Source: Hyphomicrobium sp. 12-62-95 (lineage in GTDB: Bacteria; Pseudomonadota; Alphaproteobacteria; Rhizobiales; Hyphomicrobiaceae). Taken from it: a stretch of 64,000 nt of DNA. Below are positions 50,876 to 59,116 of the stretch, in pieces. The stretch covers positions 62,001 through 126,000 of the forward strand of contig NCCZ01000013.1 in NCBI GenBank assembly GCA_002279935.1, read 5' to 3'. The notes under the pieces are model-generated. The model was given only the letters and a program-made list of their open reading frames with translations. It had not been told where the DNA came from and searched no databases. Made by a program: the position numbers and the translations under genes. Position 1 is the stretch's first letter. Every line of letters starts with the position of its first letter.

Positions 50876-51568
50876 ATGACCCAAAAGAACATAGAGAAGC
50901 GCACCCTCTTCACCATCCTCGCAGCGCTGCGTCACTACCAGGCCGACCTCCCCCGCGCCAACATCGATACCGAAATCCTCGATATCGCCACCGAGGCCGA
51001 CACCGTTGATCCGCTCTCCGAAAATGAAATCGATGAACTATGCGAAGACCTGAATACGCTTCCCCTGTCCCTGGCCAAACACCCCAGCCCGCCGCAAGCC
51101 ACGCTCCATGCGCATGATCCGGCATCGTGGCTAAATACCGTATGGGATGCCCTGCAGGGCTACCGCGAAGACTGCATTCCGGAGCACGATCCAACGTACA
51201 ACGAAGAATGGAGCAACATCTGCAGCGCCATGGCCTGGATCAGCGCCGCACTTGGACTTCCCGATGAAACCGACACATCACCCCAGCCCCAAACCCCGCT
51301 GCACATCGCCATCCTGGCCAATGCCCTGAAACTCACAATCGTGTGCTGTATCGAGGCTCTCACTGCCGATTGGGATAAATCTGACGATGGATTCATCTCG
51401 CTGATCGACGCAGCCCAAGACGCGCTCACCGCCTGCGGGTTAGACAGCGGCGAACATGATTATGCCGATACGACCCCGGAACAGCTCGAAGCCCTTCAAA
51501 ACAACCTGAGCGACGGCGCGGATTTAACTGCTGACGTCGCATCAAAACGCACACCAGCGACTTTGTAA
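50876..51568 (+). CDS. Hypothetical backbone protein
   Basis: A 230-residue acidic, mostly helical protein, starting MTQKNIEKRTLFTILAALRH. GGAAAGGAC precedes the ATG. No recognised domain. The longer frame upstream (from 50480) lies inside the preceding gene and leader. Confidence 0.72.
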   Translation: MTQKNIEKRTLFTILAALRHYQADLPRANIDTEILDIATEADTVDPLSENEIDELCEDLNTLPLSLAKHPSPPQATLHAHDPASWLNTVWDALQGYREDCIPEHDPTYNEEWSNICSAMAWISAALGLPDETDTSPQPQTPLHIAILANALKLTIVCCIEALTADWDKSDDGFISLIDAAQDALTACGLDSGEHDYADTTPEQLEALQNNLSDGADLTADVASKRTPATL

Positions 51569-51618
51569 CCTGCGCTCCGCTCAAACCCGAAAATCCATAG
51601 CATCACAAGCCTCACCAC

Positions 51619-51672
51619 AAGAAAGAGCCGCGATCAATGGGGGAACCGCGCCGAGGCGCTCAGAGAGAGAGA
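51619..51672 (+). promoter_or_regulatory. Leader 12 purine tracts and short stem
   Basis: AAGAAAGAGCCGCG at 51619, a short GCGC CGAG GCGC stem at 51648-51659, then CAGAGAGAGAGAGCC at 51661 and AGAAAGGATC before the ATG at 51704. Same order of elements as the other leaders, with a weaker stem. Confidence 0.45.
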
Positions 51673-51703
51673 GCCAAGGCCCACACCCAGAAAGGATCGC
51701 CCT

Positions 51704-52205
51704 ATGCCACTCTCCCCCGCCATCGTCATTCCCGGCACGTTTCAAACCATCGCCCTCACCGCCGCCTCCCCATGGGGCCCGCATTCAGAACAGCGAGATT
51801 CTGATGTGGGGCCAGAATGCCCAAGACCGCTCCGTCATTCCGCTGCTCTGGCAGGTGTCCACCGCCAGCCACGGCGGCACCAGGGTCCACGACCAGCTCG
51901 CCGCCCAGTATTTCACGGAACTCCCCGCCACCTGCCACGCCTACGACGGATCGCGCCTCTGGTTCGAGGAAGACGGCGAAAGCACCGTCCCCTTCTTCAT
52001 TTTCTATAACGGCCTGACGCCGGATTGCTGGCTCATCAAAAGCAGCCCGTACCCCCGCGACCGTCTGCTCCGGGATTCGCTCCAGCGCTATTATCCAGAA
52101 ACCATCCCGGCCGTTCAGCGCATCGCCCAGCACTTCGATCAAGCCCCGATCGACGCCGGCATTCCTTTGCGAACCCCGCTCGCGCCGCTCGACTCTGCGG
52201 CCTGA
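51704..52205 (+). pseudogene. Hypothetical protein, one frameshift
   Basis: The start MPLSPAIVIPGTFQTIALTA is well placed after AGAAAGGATC. The coherent continuation GARIQNSEILMWGQNAQDRS and the rest of the protein (ending TPLAPLDSAA) are in another frame. The total span is one base over a multiple of three, and the switch lies at the CTCCCC run near 51768-51771. With one C fewer, a protein of about 166 residues results. Function unknown. Confidence 0.62.
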
Positions 52206-52276
52206 ACACGCCCGCGCAATCGTTCGCCGTTTCTGGCTCTGACCCTGCCTCTCCCAACCAATGAAAGGAAATCCGC

Positions 52277-52666
52277 ATGACCGAACCGACAACCGACCAA
52301 GCCATAGAAATCATAGCCGCCACAAGCGACGGCGAAGATCTCGATCCCCAGCATCTCAAGCTGGTGGAGCTCGCCGTCAACGGCTTCCTCAACGAGACCG
52401 GCAAAGCCGCCTTTCAAGAGCTGCTCGCCAACGTGCGCTCCGCCTACGTCAAACCCTGCTTTCACGGGATCCTGCACATGACCCGCGATCATCAAGGCTA
52501 CGTCTTCTACAAGACCCACCTCATCGAGCATTTCGATGCTGACTACGCCATGAGCGATCGCGCCAAGACCTATACCCAACAGCTTGCAAGCGCGTGCCAG
52601 ACCCTCGAAGCAAAAGGCATCACCCCATCCTTCCAAGCCATCAATACCCACGCTCCCATCCCCTAA
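52277..52666 (+). CDS. Hypothetical backbone protein
   Basis: A 129-residue protein, MTEPTTDQAIEIIAATSDGE, mostly helical, with a conserved-looking HGILHMTRDHQGYVFYKTHL. AATGAAAGGAAATCCGC precedes the ATG. Function unknown. Confidence 0.72.
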   Translation: MTEPTTDQAIEIIAATSDGEDLDPQHLKLVELAVNGFLNETGKAAFQELLANVRSAYVKPCFHGILHMTRDHQGYVFYKTHLIEHFDADYAMSDRAKTYTQQLASACQTLEAKGITPSFQAINTHAPIP

Positions 52667-52852
52667 CTGAAGGATGCGCTTGCTTGCTTGCCAAAGCCCG
52701 AATGCGGAACGCCCAAGGGCGCAGCCCGAAAGGGCCCAGAGCAGAGATCCCTGCTGTTTCCGTTTTAGTTTTTTTCCGGATTTCTCGATTTTATTGCAAT
52801 AATTTTCTCATTTCCCTATTATGTCATAAAAAACAAAACAATAGAGGTGCGC
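52667..52852 (+). promoter_or_regulatory. Leader/promoter region of the AAA+ gene
   Basis: The GC-rich first half holds GGGC GCA GCCC and CAGAGCAGAGATCC. The AT-rich second half (TTTTAGTTTTTTTCCGG to CCCTATTATGTCATAA) suits a promoter; TATTAT at about 52817 could be a -10. Ends with AATAGAGGTGCGC before the ATG. Confidence 0.45.
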
Positions 52853-54253
52853 ATGACAACAGAGTTCGAAACTCTCTTGAGTCGTGCAATTGTCGGAGAT
52901 ACCAAAGAACGCAAGGCCTTTGCCGATTATTGCCGCTCGAATGAAAGATATATCCTGGCCCTTGAATGGTATCGCCGCCTGGCCGATGCCGGAGATGCCG
53001 AAGCCCAATACCACGCGGCCCTGCTCTATCACGACGGCAAAGGCTGCCCCCTTGCCAATACCGGCAAAGCCATCGAGCTGCTGACCCGCTCCGCTCAATC
53101 CGGATATCAGCCCGCCGCACGCAAGCTCGCAGAGATCACAGGCGTTGCTCACGACGAACCAAGCAACGATGACACGCCCCCCGATCCCGATCAGAAAGGA
53201 CCCCTCACCTTCCGCGATGTCGCCTTCAAACCGACCGATGATGGCTCGTTCTGTGCCGAGATCGTTTCCAACGAGGATTTCACCAACTACAATGCAGCCT
53301 ATGACACGGGCTATCCGGCGGCCGCCGATCAAGAAGCCCAGGATCCCAGCTACGACTACGACCGCGGCCATTACGCCAACATCGCCCTGACCATCCACGA
53401 GCCCGACGCCGAAGACGATCCCTATGCACGGCTCAAGGGTCTGATCGGTCTCTCAGACCTCAAGACCCAACTGGAAACCATCAAAGCCGGTATTCAATTC
53501 CAGGCCAGGCGCGCCGATGCAGGCCTCGCAACAACAACCAGCAGCAACCACTTCGTATTCGTCGGAAACCCCGGCACCGGGAAAACCGAAGTCGCCCGCG
53601 TGCTCGGCCGCATCCTAAAGGAGTCCAAGCTCCTCTCCCGCGGCCACGTCGTCGAGGTCGACCGCTCCGATCTCATCGCCGGCTGGATCGGCCACACCGC
53701 CCTCAAAACCGAAGCCGTGCTGGAACGCGCCATTGGCGGCGTGCTGTTCATTGACGAAGCCTACAGCCTTGCCCAAGGCAGCGGCTACGATTTCGGCGAC
53801 GAAGCCCTGACCACAATCCTCAAATTCATCGAAGATCGCAGAACCGACCTGATCGTCGTCATGGCAGGCATCCCGACGCAAATGGACGCCCTGCTCGCCT
53901 CCAACCCCGGACTATCTTCCCGCTTTCGCCACAAGATCACCTTCCCGGATTTCTCACCCGACGAGCTTTGCCAGATCTTCGACAAATTCTGCCGCGACAA
54001 CGATTTCATCCTGCACGGCGATACCTGGCCCGCACTCCGCACGCTGTTCCGCGAGGCCCACAAATACATCACCCCCGATCTCGGAAACGCCCGCTTCGCG
54101 CGCAATGCGTTCGAGGCCGCCATCGAGAACATGGCCCGCCGCGTCATCCGAAACGACGACCCCGATCTGAAAACGCTCTATTTCAGCGATATCCCGGCCT
54201 TCGCCGATCTTAAGACCGGCAAGCCCCGCTCATCCGCCAAACTTCTGGTATGA
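52853..54253 (+). CDS. CbbX/SpoVK-like AAA+ ATPase with Sel1-like N-terminus
   Basis: A 466-residue protein. Residues about 35-95 look like Sel1/TPR-type repeats (ALEWYRRLADAGDAEAQYHA, KAIELLTRSAQSGYQPAARK). Residues 117-185 have no recognised domain. The AAA+ module begins near 190, with Walker A VGNPGTGKTEVARV (238-251), Walker B GGVLFIDEAYSLA (from 295), a sensor-like IVVMAGIPTQMDALL and arginine-bearing NPGLSSRFRHKITFPDFS. This matches the CbbX/ClpB-like AAA+ group, members of which remodel partner proteins. The target is unknown here. Confidence 0.88.
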   Translation: MTTEFETLLSRAIVGDTKERKAFADYCRSNERYILALEWYRRLADAGDAEAQYHAALLYHDGKGCPLANTGKAIELLTRSAQSGYQPAARKLAEITGVAHDEPSNDDTPPDPDQKGPLTFRDVAFKPTDDGSFCAEIVSNEDFTNYNAAYDTGYPAAADQEAQDPSYDYDRGHYANIALTIHEPDAEDDPYARLKGLIGLSDLKTQLETIKAGIQFQARRADAGLATTTSSNHFVFVGNPGTGKTEVARVLGRILKESKLLSRGHVVEVDRSDLIAGWIGHTALKTEAVLERAIGGVLFIDEAYSLAQGSGYDFGDEALTTILKFIEDRRTDLIVVMAGIPTQMDALLASNPGLSSRFRHKITFPDFSPDELCQIFDKFCRDNDFILHGDTWPALRTLFREAHKYITPDLGNARFARNAFEAAIENMARRVIRNDDPDLKTLYFSDIPAFADLKTGKPRSSAKLLV

Positions 54254-54271
54254 CGCGCCCGGCAAGCTGCA

Positions 54272-54871
54272 TCATGGCGTCGGGCCCTCCTCAGACCCGC
54301 TGCCACGCTTTCCGCCCTTCTGCCCCGATGCAACCGCACCCGCTTCCCGGTTGAATTCCTTTGTGATCTCTTTTTTGGGCCGCACTGCCTTGTCCACCGC
54401 CTTCTCAACCGGCGGCGCAGCCAGCTTCTGCTCCTGCGGCGCCGCAGCTATCGGTGTCTTTTCCTTGAACTGCTGCCGCTCCAGCAATCTTTTCTCCTCC
54501 GCCGCCTTGTTCCGCGCCCGCACCTCCTCCAGCGATTTGTTGCTCGCGCCCTGCCGCCGAATACTCTCCTTTGACTGAAGCAGCTTGTCGCGCGCCTGCG
54601 GCGACACATCAGCCGGAATATCAACCTTCGGCGCTACCGCCTTCCCGCGCGATGCGGCACCTGCCGCATCATCGATCGATTTCTTCGCCTTCTGCTCGGC
54701 CGCATTATCGATCGCTTTTTGCGGCGGAGCTTCCGGGGCCGGCAGCGGCTTTGGCGGATCAGGCGTCGCCGCCTTGCGAAAAGTGTCCTGGTATCGACCC
54801 GCCAAAACCGTAGCGACCGGCCAAGCCATCAAGCCTGCCGCAAGAAGCAGCAAAAGCACCATGATGCGCAT
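54272..54871 (-). CDS. Membrane-anchored Lys/Ala/Glu-rich protein
   Basis: A 199-residue protein with an N-terminal anchor or signal (MRIMVLLLLLAAGLMAWPVA), a Pro-rich linker (PPKPLPAPEAPPQKA) and a long charged, probably coiled-coil region (RARNKAAEEKRLLERQQFKE). Likely periplasmic and attached to the inner membrane. Downstream of the PDZ-like gene on the same strand (12-base gap), so part of the conjugation-like cluster. Family not recognised. Confidence 0.65.
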   Translation of the reverse strand: MRIMVLLLLLAAGLMAWPVATVLAGRYQDTFRKAATPDPPKPLPAPEAPPQKAIDNAAEQKAKKSIDDAAGAASRGKAVAPKVDIPADVSPQARDKLLQSKESIRRQGASNKSLEEVRARNKAAEEKRLLERQQFKEKTPIAAAPQEQKLAAPPVEKAVDKAVRPKKEITKEFNREAGAVASGQKGGKRGSGSEEGPTP

Positions 54872-54883
54872 GTTCGCTCCGCT

Positions 54884-56527
54884 CTATTGAGGACGCTTGT
54901 ACTTCGCCTTGCTCGCCTGTGCCGACATCAAAGTGCCCCCAGCGACCCCAAACCCCACGGCATAAGGCAAATCGCTGCGAACCGATTTCATCCGATCTTG
55001 CAAGCTCAGCCCCGGCGGACCCGCGCTGAAGCTCCAAAGACTCGTTTCCACCATCTCCGCCATCACCGACGAAGCCAGAGCGCGACCCGTCCCGCGTTTG
55101 ATCACACCCTTACCCATGTTCCTCAGCAGCGGTTTGGTCAGATACGAACCGACACCGGTCGGCAAAAGGATCCCAAGCATCTCCGCCTGCGCGTAATATT
55201 GCTTTTGCGTCTGACGCGATAACGCCGCCCGCTGCTCGTTTTCCCAAACACACAGATCGATTTCCTCGGCGGTCCGCGGCTTCATCAGCTCCGCCTTGCC
55301 CTTGTCAAATTTCCGCTCCTCTCGCACCGCGTTGAACACTTCATAAAAGGCACCCAAAATATTCACACCAAGCTTGCCAAACTCACTCCCTATGCAGCTG
55401 ATCCAGGTCGCCTGACCGTAAAGGAACGCGTTGCTCACACCCCATGCCATCGCCTCGCCTTCACCGGCCTGACCGGAATAGGCTTCGTTGAAGAAATAAT
55501 AGACCGGCACCGTGCATGTCTCCGGACACGCCGCGCCCACGATCTTGAGCGAGATCGCCTTGTTGATCCCGCGCTTGATATCCATGGCATGACGCTGGAT
55601 CTCGGCCTCGATGTCGATGATCGCAAACACCGGCTTGCCGTTGATCGCCAGGATGGTGTCGCCCGCGCTGATTTTCTGCACGGCACCGAAAATATCCTGG
55701 GCCATCGCAGTCTCGATCTCGACCCCGGGGCTCAAGGGAGAATTGCTGTCGACAATCTTCGCGCCGAGATAGCCGACAATCGTCCGCCCGCCCAACTCCC
55801 CCGCCTCCTGCATCTGCCGCTCCATCGCATCCCGCAGCGCTTTGAGCTGCAGTTGCGCGAGATTCACATCCTGCAACGGATACCTGGCGCTCCCCCGCAG
55901 CAACGGCCAGTTCGGAATATCAAACCCGTAGCCCCACGCCCGCGATTGACCATCAGGCCGCGCGGCAAGCCCATACCCACGCAGCACACCGTTCTCGCAT
56001 GTTTCATCGCTCGCAAAAGGCCGGCCTTTTGGTCCTTCCTCCACAGCGCTGCAATAAATCACATCGGCCGTGCCATGAAAGTAAACCGTATCGTACGATT
56101 TCTCGAAGACCACCCGGTCTTCCTCAAGCAGCGCGCTACCGAAAAACGCATTGACCTTCTTGTTCGCCTCGATCCCAACCTCGTCATGGAGTTCCGACTG
56201 CCCGTGCACATAGATCTCGCCGAAACCTGGCCGATGATAGACGGTACGCTGCTCGCAATCGCCGCTTTCAAGACGCCCGCTCCGCAGCCGCGTGCGATAC
56301 GCACTGACCCGCACAGCAACACTCAACCGCACCGAAGACAGCGAAAGGTTGCACACCGTCAGATGTGCCTCCTCGATCTTCGATCCCAACGCATCAAGCT
56401 TGCGCTGCAGCTCCTGCAACACCGCGTCCTGAGCTGTGATGCGCTCATAGACGAAATACCCGCCCGCCATAAGGAGACCGAGCAGCACGACTTGAGACCC
56501 AACAAGCCATTTAACACTGCGATCCAT
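54884..56527 (-). CDS. Membrane protein with a PDZ-like domain
   Basis: A 547-residue protein. It has an N-terminal helix (WLVGSQVVLLGLLMAGGYFV), a short coiled coil, and a soluble Cys-containing region. Residues about 250-335 are PDZ-like (GYLGAKIVDS, then GAVQKISAGDTILAINGKPV). A paired Cys motif (GAACPETCTV) and a large C-terminal region with further hydrophobic stretches follow. The ATG at 56527 starts the anchor. Its place near coupling-protein genes suggests a role in the transfer machinery or envelope; this is inference. Confidence 0.72.
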   Translation of the reverse strand: MDRSVKWLVGSQVVLLGLLMAGGYFVYERITAQDAVLQELQRKLDALGSKIEEAHLTVCNLSLSSVRLSVAVRVSAYRTRLRSGRLESGDCEQRTVYHRPGFGEIYVHGQSELHDEVGIEANKKVNAFFGSALLEEDRVVFEKSYDTVYFHGTADVIYCSAVEEGPKGRPFASDETCENGVLRGYGLAARPDGQSRAWGYGFDIPNWPLLRGSARYPLQDVNLAQLQLKALRDAMERQMQEAGELGGRTIVGYLGAKIVDSNSPLSPGVEIETAMAQDIFGAVQKISAGDTILAINGKPVFAIIDIEAEIQRHAMDIKRGINKAISLKIVGAACPETCTVPVYYFFNEAYSGQAGEGEAMAWGVSNAFLYGQATWISCIGSEFGKLGVNILGAFYEVFNAVREERKFDKGKAELMKPRTAEEIDLCVWENEQRAALSRQTQKQYYAQAEMLGILLPTGVGSYLTKPLLRNMGKGVIKRGTGRALASSVMAEMVETSLWSFSAGPPGLSLQDRMKSVRSDLPYAVGFGVAGGTLMSAQASKAKYKRPQ

Positions 56528-56715
56528 GCCAACCCCCGACCAGAAACCAAGGCCTTCCGCCCTAGACAATGAGAAGTCTTGGAAGAAATCAAGCGCAGCT
56601 CAAGGGCACTGCGCGCTCAAACTTTCAGCACACAGCTTTGCAACATTTCAATGACACCAGCATCAATCCGCCATGGCTCACCAACAGCCAATACGTCTGT
56701 AGAGGCCGAGAAGGG

Positions 56716-56742
56716 CTGCCCCGAGGGCAAAGCCCGGGGCAG
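56716..56742 (+). promoter_or_regulatory. Leader stem-loop 13
   Basis: CTGCCCC/GGGGCAG (7 bp) extended by GGGC AAA GCCC with a GA bulge: the most stable of the leader hairpins. Flanked by GAGGCCGAGAAGGG and CCGAGAAGAGC, 34 bases before the ATG at 56776. Confidence 0.7.
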
Positions 56743-56775
56743 GTCCGAGAAGAGCTCCGGCAGAAAAGGAGCCCT

Positions 56776-57129
56776 ATGACCCATCCCCACTACCATGCCG
56801 TATCATCCGCCAAATTGTTCGGAGGCACAGCTGAGGACTATCTTCCAATTCACAATTGGTTTGATGCCACCAAGGAGAGCTTCGCGGATTTCCGCCACCG
56901 GGCGCTGCGCCATCACGCCGAAGGGATTTTCGAGGCCGAGCGCGTGTTCGGCATCACCATCACCAATTCCGCAGGCAAACAGGTGCCCGTCCGCTATGTC
57001 GCCGAACAGCACGTCATGGAAGATTGCGGCCGCATCCCCTCGGTCGCCGATTGGCTTTCCAGAATCCAGCCTGAAACCTGGATGTCCCGCGCCACCAAAG
57101 TCGGCGCTCACTCACGGAGGGCCGCATGA
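56776..57129 (+). CDS. Small conserved plasmid-type protein
   Basis: A 117-residue His-rich protein. MTHPHYHAVSSAKLFGGTAE, then LPIHNWFDATKE and DFRHRALRHHAEGIFEAERV are a pattern I know from many alphaproteobacterial plasmids and ICEs. Function unknown. The stop overlaps the next gene's start. Confidence 0.8.
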   Translation: MTHPHYHAVSSAKLFGGTAEDYLPIHNWFDATKESFADFRHRALRHHAEGIFEAERVFGITITNSAGKQVPVRYVAEQHVMEDCGRIPSVADWLSRIQPETWMSRATKVGAHSRRAA

Positions 57130-58268
57130 TGGAAAAATCTCACGGCACCCCGCTCACGGCCGAACAGCGCCTCTTCGCCCTGCCCCCCAAAGCAGCGCAG
57201 CCGTTCCGCCAACTGCTCACCACCGGCCAGATCACCGATGAAACCGTCAATCTCGTTCTCGATGCCGGCGAGCTTGCGCAGGACACAAGCAAGCTGGTCG
57301 GATTTGCCGCCGGCTACCTCTCCATGCGCGCCCAGAACGTTCCGGTGCACGACGTCATCGCCATGGCCAAGAGCCAGAACCGCCGCCTCAACCTGGCCTG
57401 GAGCCCGCAGCGCTGGAAGGACGAACATGAACGCCTCTCCCGCGCCGAAGCCCTCCGCCGCATGGCGGCTGAGAATGTCGGCTACGACGTTTCAGCTTAC
57501 CAACAGCACCTTCCCCCGAAATTCCCCGGCTACCTTATCAAGAGCAGCCGCCGTCTTGGTATGGAAGGCCTGCGCCAGCGCCACTGCGTTGCCAATTATC
57601 ACGCGCGCCTCATGGCAGGGACCTGCGCCATAGCTGCCGTCTTCGTCGACAAGCAGCGCTGGACCGTAGAGTTGGCCCTCGGCAATGATCCGCTAGCTCC
57701 GCTGCGCATCACCCAGATCAAAACCCGATACAACGGCCTACCCTCGCCCGATACCCGCAGGCGCATTCACAAGCTGCTCGGAATCGAGATCCCCAAGGCT
57801 CCGGCCCAGCCTCCTCAGTCAACGGAAAGGCCCACCCTCTATCTGGAAAATCTGCGCCGCGTGCTTCCGGTCCTGCGCGATCAAGCCATCGAAACCGTTA
57901 TCGTCAATTTCGACGGCTCCGGAGACAGCGGCCAGATCGGCGACATCGACTACTATCCCGCCGACCGTAATGCTGCCGTTCGCAATCTCCCCGTCGAGCA
58001 CTTGCAGAATGAGCGCTTCTTCGATGACGGACAATGGACCAGCCGCGTGATGCCCCAGCAGGCCAGCCTTGATGACGCCATTACCGCCCTCACCGACGAT
58101 TATCAGGAGCTCAGCGGCTGCAACTGGTGGGACAACGACGGTGGGTACGGCACCCTCGAAATCGACGTTCAGGCCGGAACCGTGGAGCTCAACATCTATA
58201 TCCGCAACGTCGACAGCTTCTGCGATCATTCCTCCTGCCTCGACATAGAAACAGGCGAAGAGGTTTAA
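57126..58268 (+). CDS. PcfJ-like protein with extra C-terminal domain
   Basis: A 380-residue protein. Residues about 105-200 resemble the PcfJ-like domain (RRLGMEGLRQRHCVANYHAR followed by CAIAAVFVDKQRWTVELAL). Residues about 245-380 resemble a separate small plasmid protein type (IETVIVNFDGSGDSGQIGDI, then GCNWWDNDGGYGTLEIDVQA), suggesting fusion of two element genes. PcfJ was named from an enterococcal conjugative plasmid, but its activity is not established. Translation is coupled to the previous gene. Confidence 0.7.
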   Translation: MMEKSHGTPLTAEQRLFALPPKAAQPFRQLLTTGQITDETVNLVLDAGELAQDTSKLVGFAAGYLSMRAQNVPVHDVIAMAKSQNRRLNLAWSPQRWKDEHERLSRAEALRRMAAENVGYDVSAYQQHLPPKFPGYLIKSSRRLGMEGLRQRHCVANYHARLMAGTCAIAAVFVDKQRWTVELALGNDPLAPLRITQIKTRYNGLPSPDTRRRIHKLLGIEIPKAPAQPPQSTERPTLYLENLRRVLPVLRDQAIETVIVNFDGSGDSGQIGDIDYYPADRNAAVRNLPVEHLQNERFFDDGQWTSRVMPQQASLDDAITALTDDYQELSGCNWWDNDGGYGTLEIDVQAGTVELNIYIRNVDSFCDHSSCLDIETGEEV

Positions 58269-58352
58269 TCAGACCACTAGTGAAGATGCCATGCCACAAC
58301 CACACATTTAGGCAACGCCAACCGCACTCTTTCCCTGCCCCGCCACCTCCTG

Positions 58353-58382
58353 AAAAAAAAGGCCCCGGATTGCTCCGGGGCC
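58353..58382 (-). terminator. Terminator between convergent units
   Basis: GGCCCCGG and CCGGGGCC pair around a short loop. On the minus strand the stem is followed by eight T, so it ends transcription coming from the 58501 gene; on the plus strand it lacks a T run. Confidence 0.8.
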
Positions 58383-58430
58383 AGTTCAATACAACAGGGA
58401 AAGGTAAGAGGTGAGCCTCTACTTAAAGGG

Positions 58431-58464
58431 AAAGCCGCCCCCGGGCATTCCCAGAGGCGGCTTT
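58431..58464 (-). terminator. Second hairpin between convergent units
   Basis: AAAGCCGCC and GGCGGCTTT form a 9-bp stem 37 bases beyond the stop of the 58501 gene. On the minus strand it is followed by CCCTTTAAG. Probably assists the stronger terminator next to it. Confidence 0.5.
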
Positions 58465-58500
58465 CTGCGCGCGCGGCTGTGTAGCCCGCTGACCTGCCAT

Positions 58501-59031
58501 CTAGGCGGCCATTTCCAAACCAAAGTGCGAAATCTGGTGCATCCCCACCGGCACCTTCATTTTCGGCATCCGCACCCGGCTCAACAGTTTCTTCTTCACA
58601 CGCTCCGCCATCGCAGCCTGCTCGTCCAGGCGATCCTGCTTGCGCTGCGCATCGAGCAATCGCCCCTCCAGCACATGCAAGGCAACCATCGAGCTCAGAA
58701 CGCCGCTGTACCCCTTCAGCCAGACCACCCGATAGCGCTTGCCTTCGAACTCCTCCGGACTGCTATTGAGCTCCTCGACATTTCCAACCGGCACAAAGCG
58801 ATTGGCTCCGATATCGACAAACCCCTGACGCTCCATCACCGTTTCAAACGACACCGGCGTCACGATCCGACCCTTGCTATTGTCCCGCAGCACGATCACG
58901 GCTGCGTTGCGCGGCGCATCAATCGGACCATCCCGATCTTGCCCCAAAGCTTCATTTTCCCGCACCTTGCGCACATACAGAATGTCGCTAGTGCGAACCT
59001 TCATCGATTTATTCAAACGTAAGTATTCCAT
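58501..59031 (-). CDS. Single LytTR-like repeat protein
   Basis: A 176-residue soluble protein. Residues about 8-85 have the order of a LytTR DNA-binding domain: LNKSMKVRTSDILYVRKV, a strand AAVIVLRDNSKGRIVTPVSF, then GFVDIGANRFVPVGNVEEL. The same last block recurs in the next gene. A basic, helical C-terminus follows. GGAGGA before the ATG at 59031 decides the start. The LytTR likeness is by eye and tentative; DNA binding or a regulatory role is possible. Confidence 0.6.
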   Translation of the reverse strand: MEYLRLNKSMKVRTSDILYVRKVRENEALGQDRDGPIDAPRNAAVIVLRDNSKGRIVTPVSFETVMERQGFVDIGANRFVPVGNVEELNSSPEEFEGKRYRVVWLKGYSGVLSSMVALHVLEGRLLDAQRKQDRLDEQAAMAERVKKKLLSRVRMPKMKVPVGMHQISHFGLEMAA

Positions 59032-59116
59032 TTTTTCCTCCACACATTGGGGGCAGAAAGGCGCCGCCTGACGATCGGCCCCGCAAGCGGCGCCCCGTTT
59101 CTGCTCCTCCTTACAG

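Noticed and set aside
55589..56572. A 327-codon plus-strand frame opposite the PDZ-like gene
   Set aside because: Antisense shadow; the minus strand has signal, PDZ-like and membrane features.
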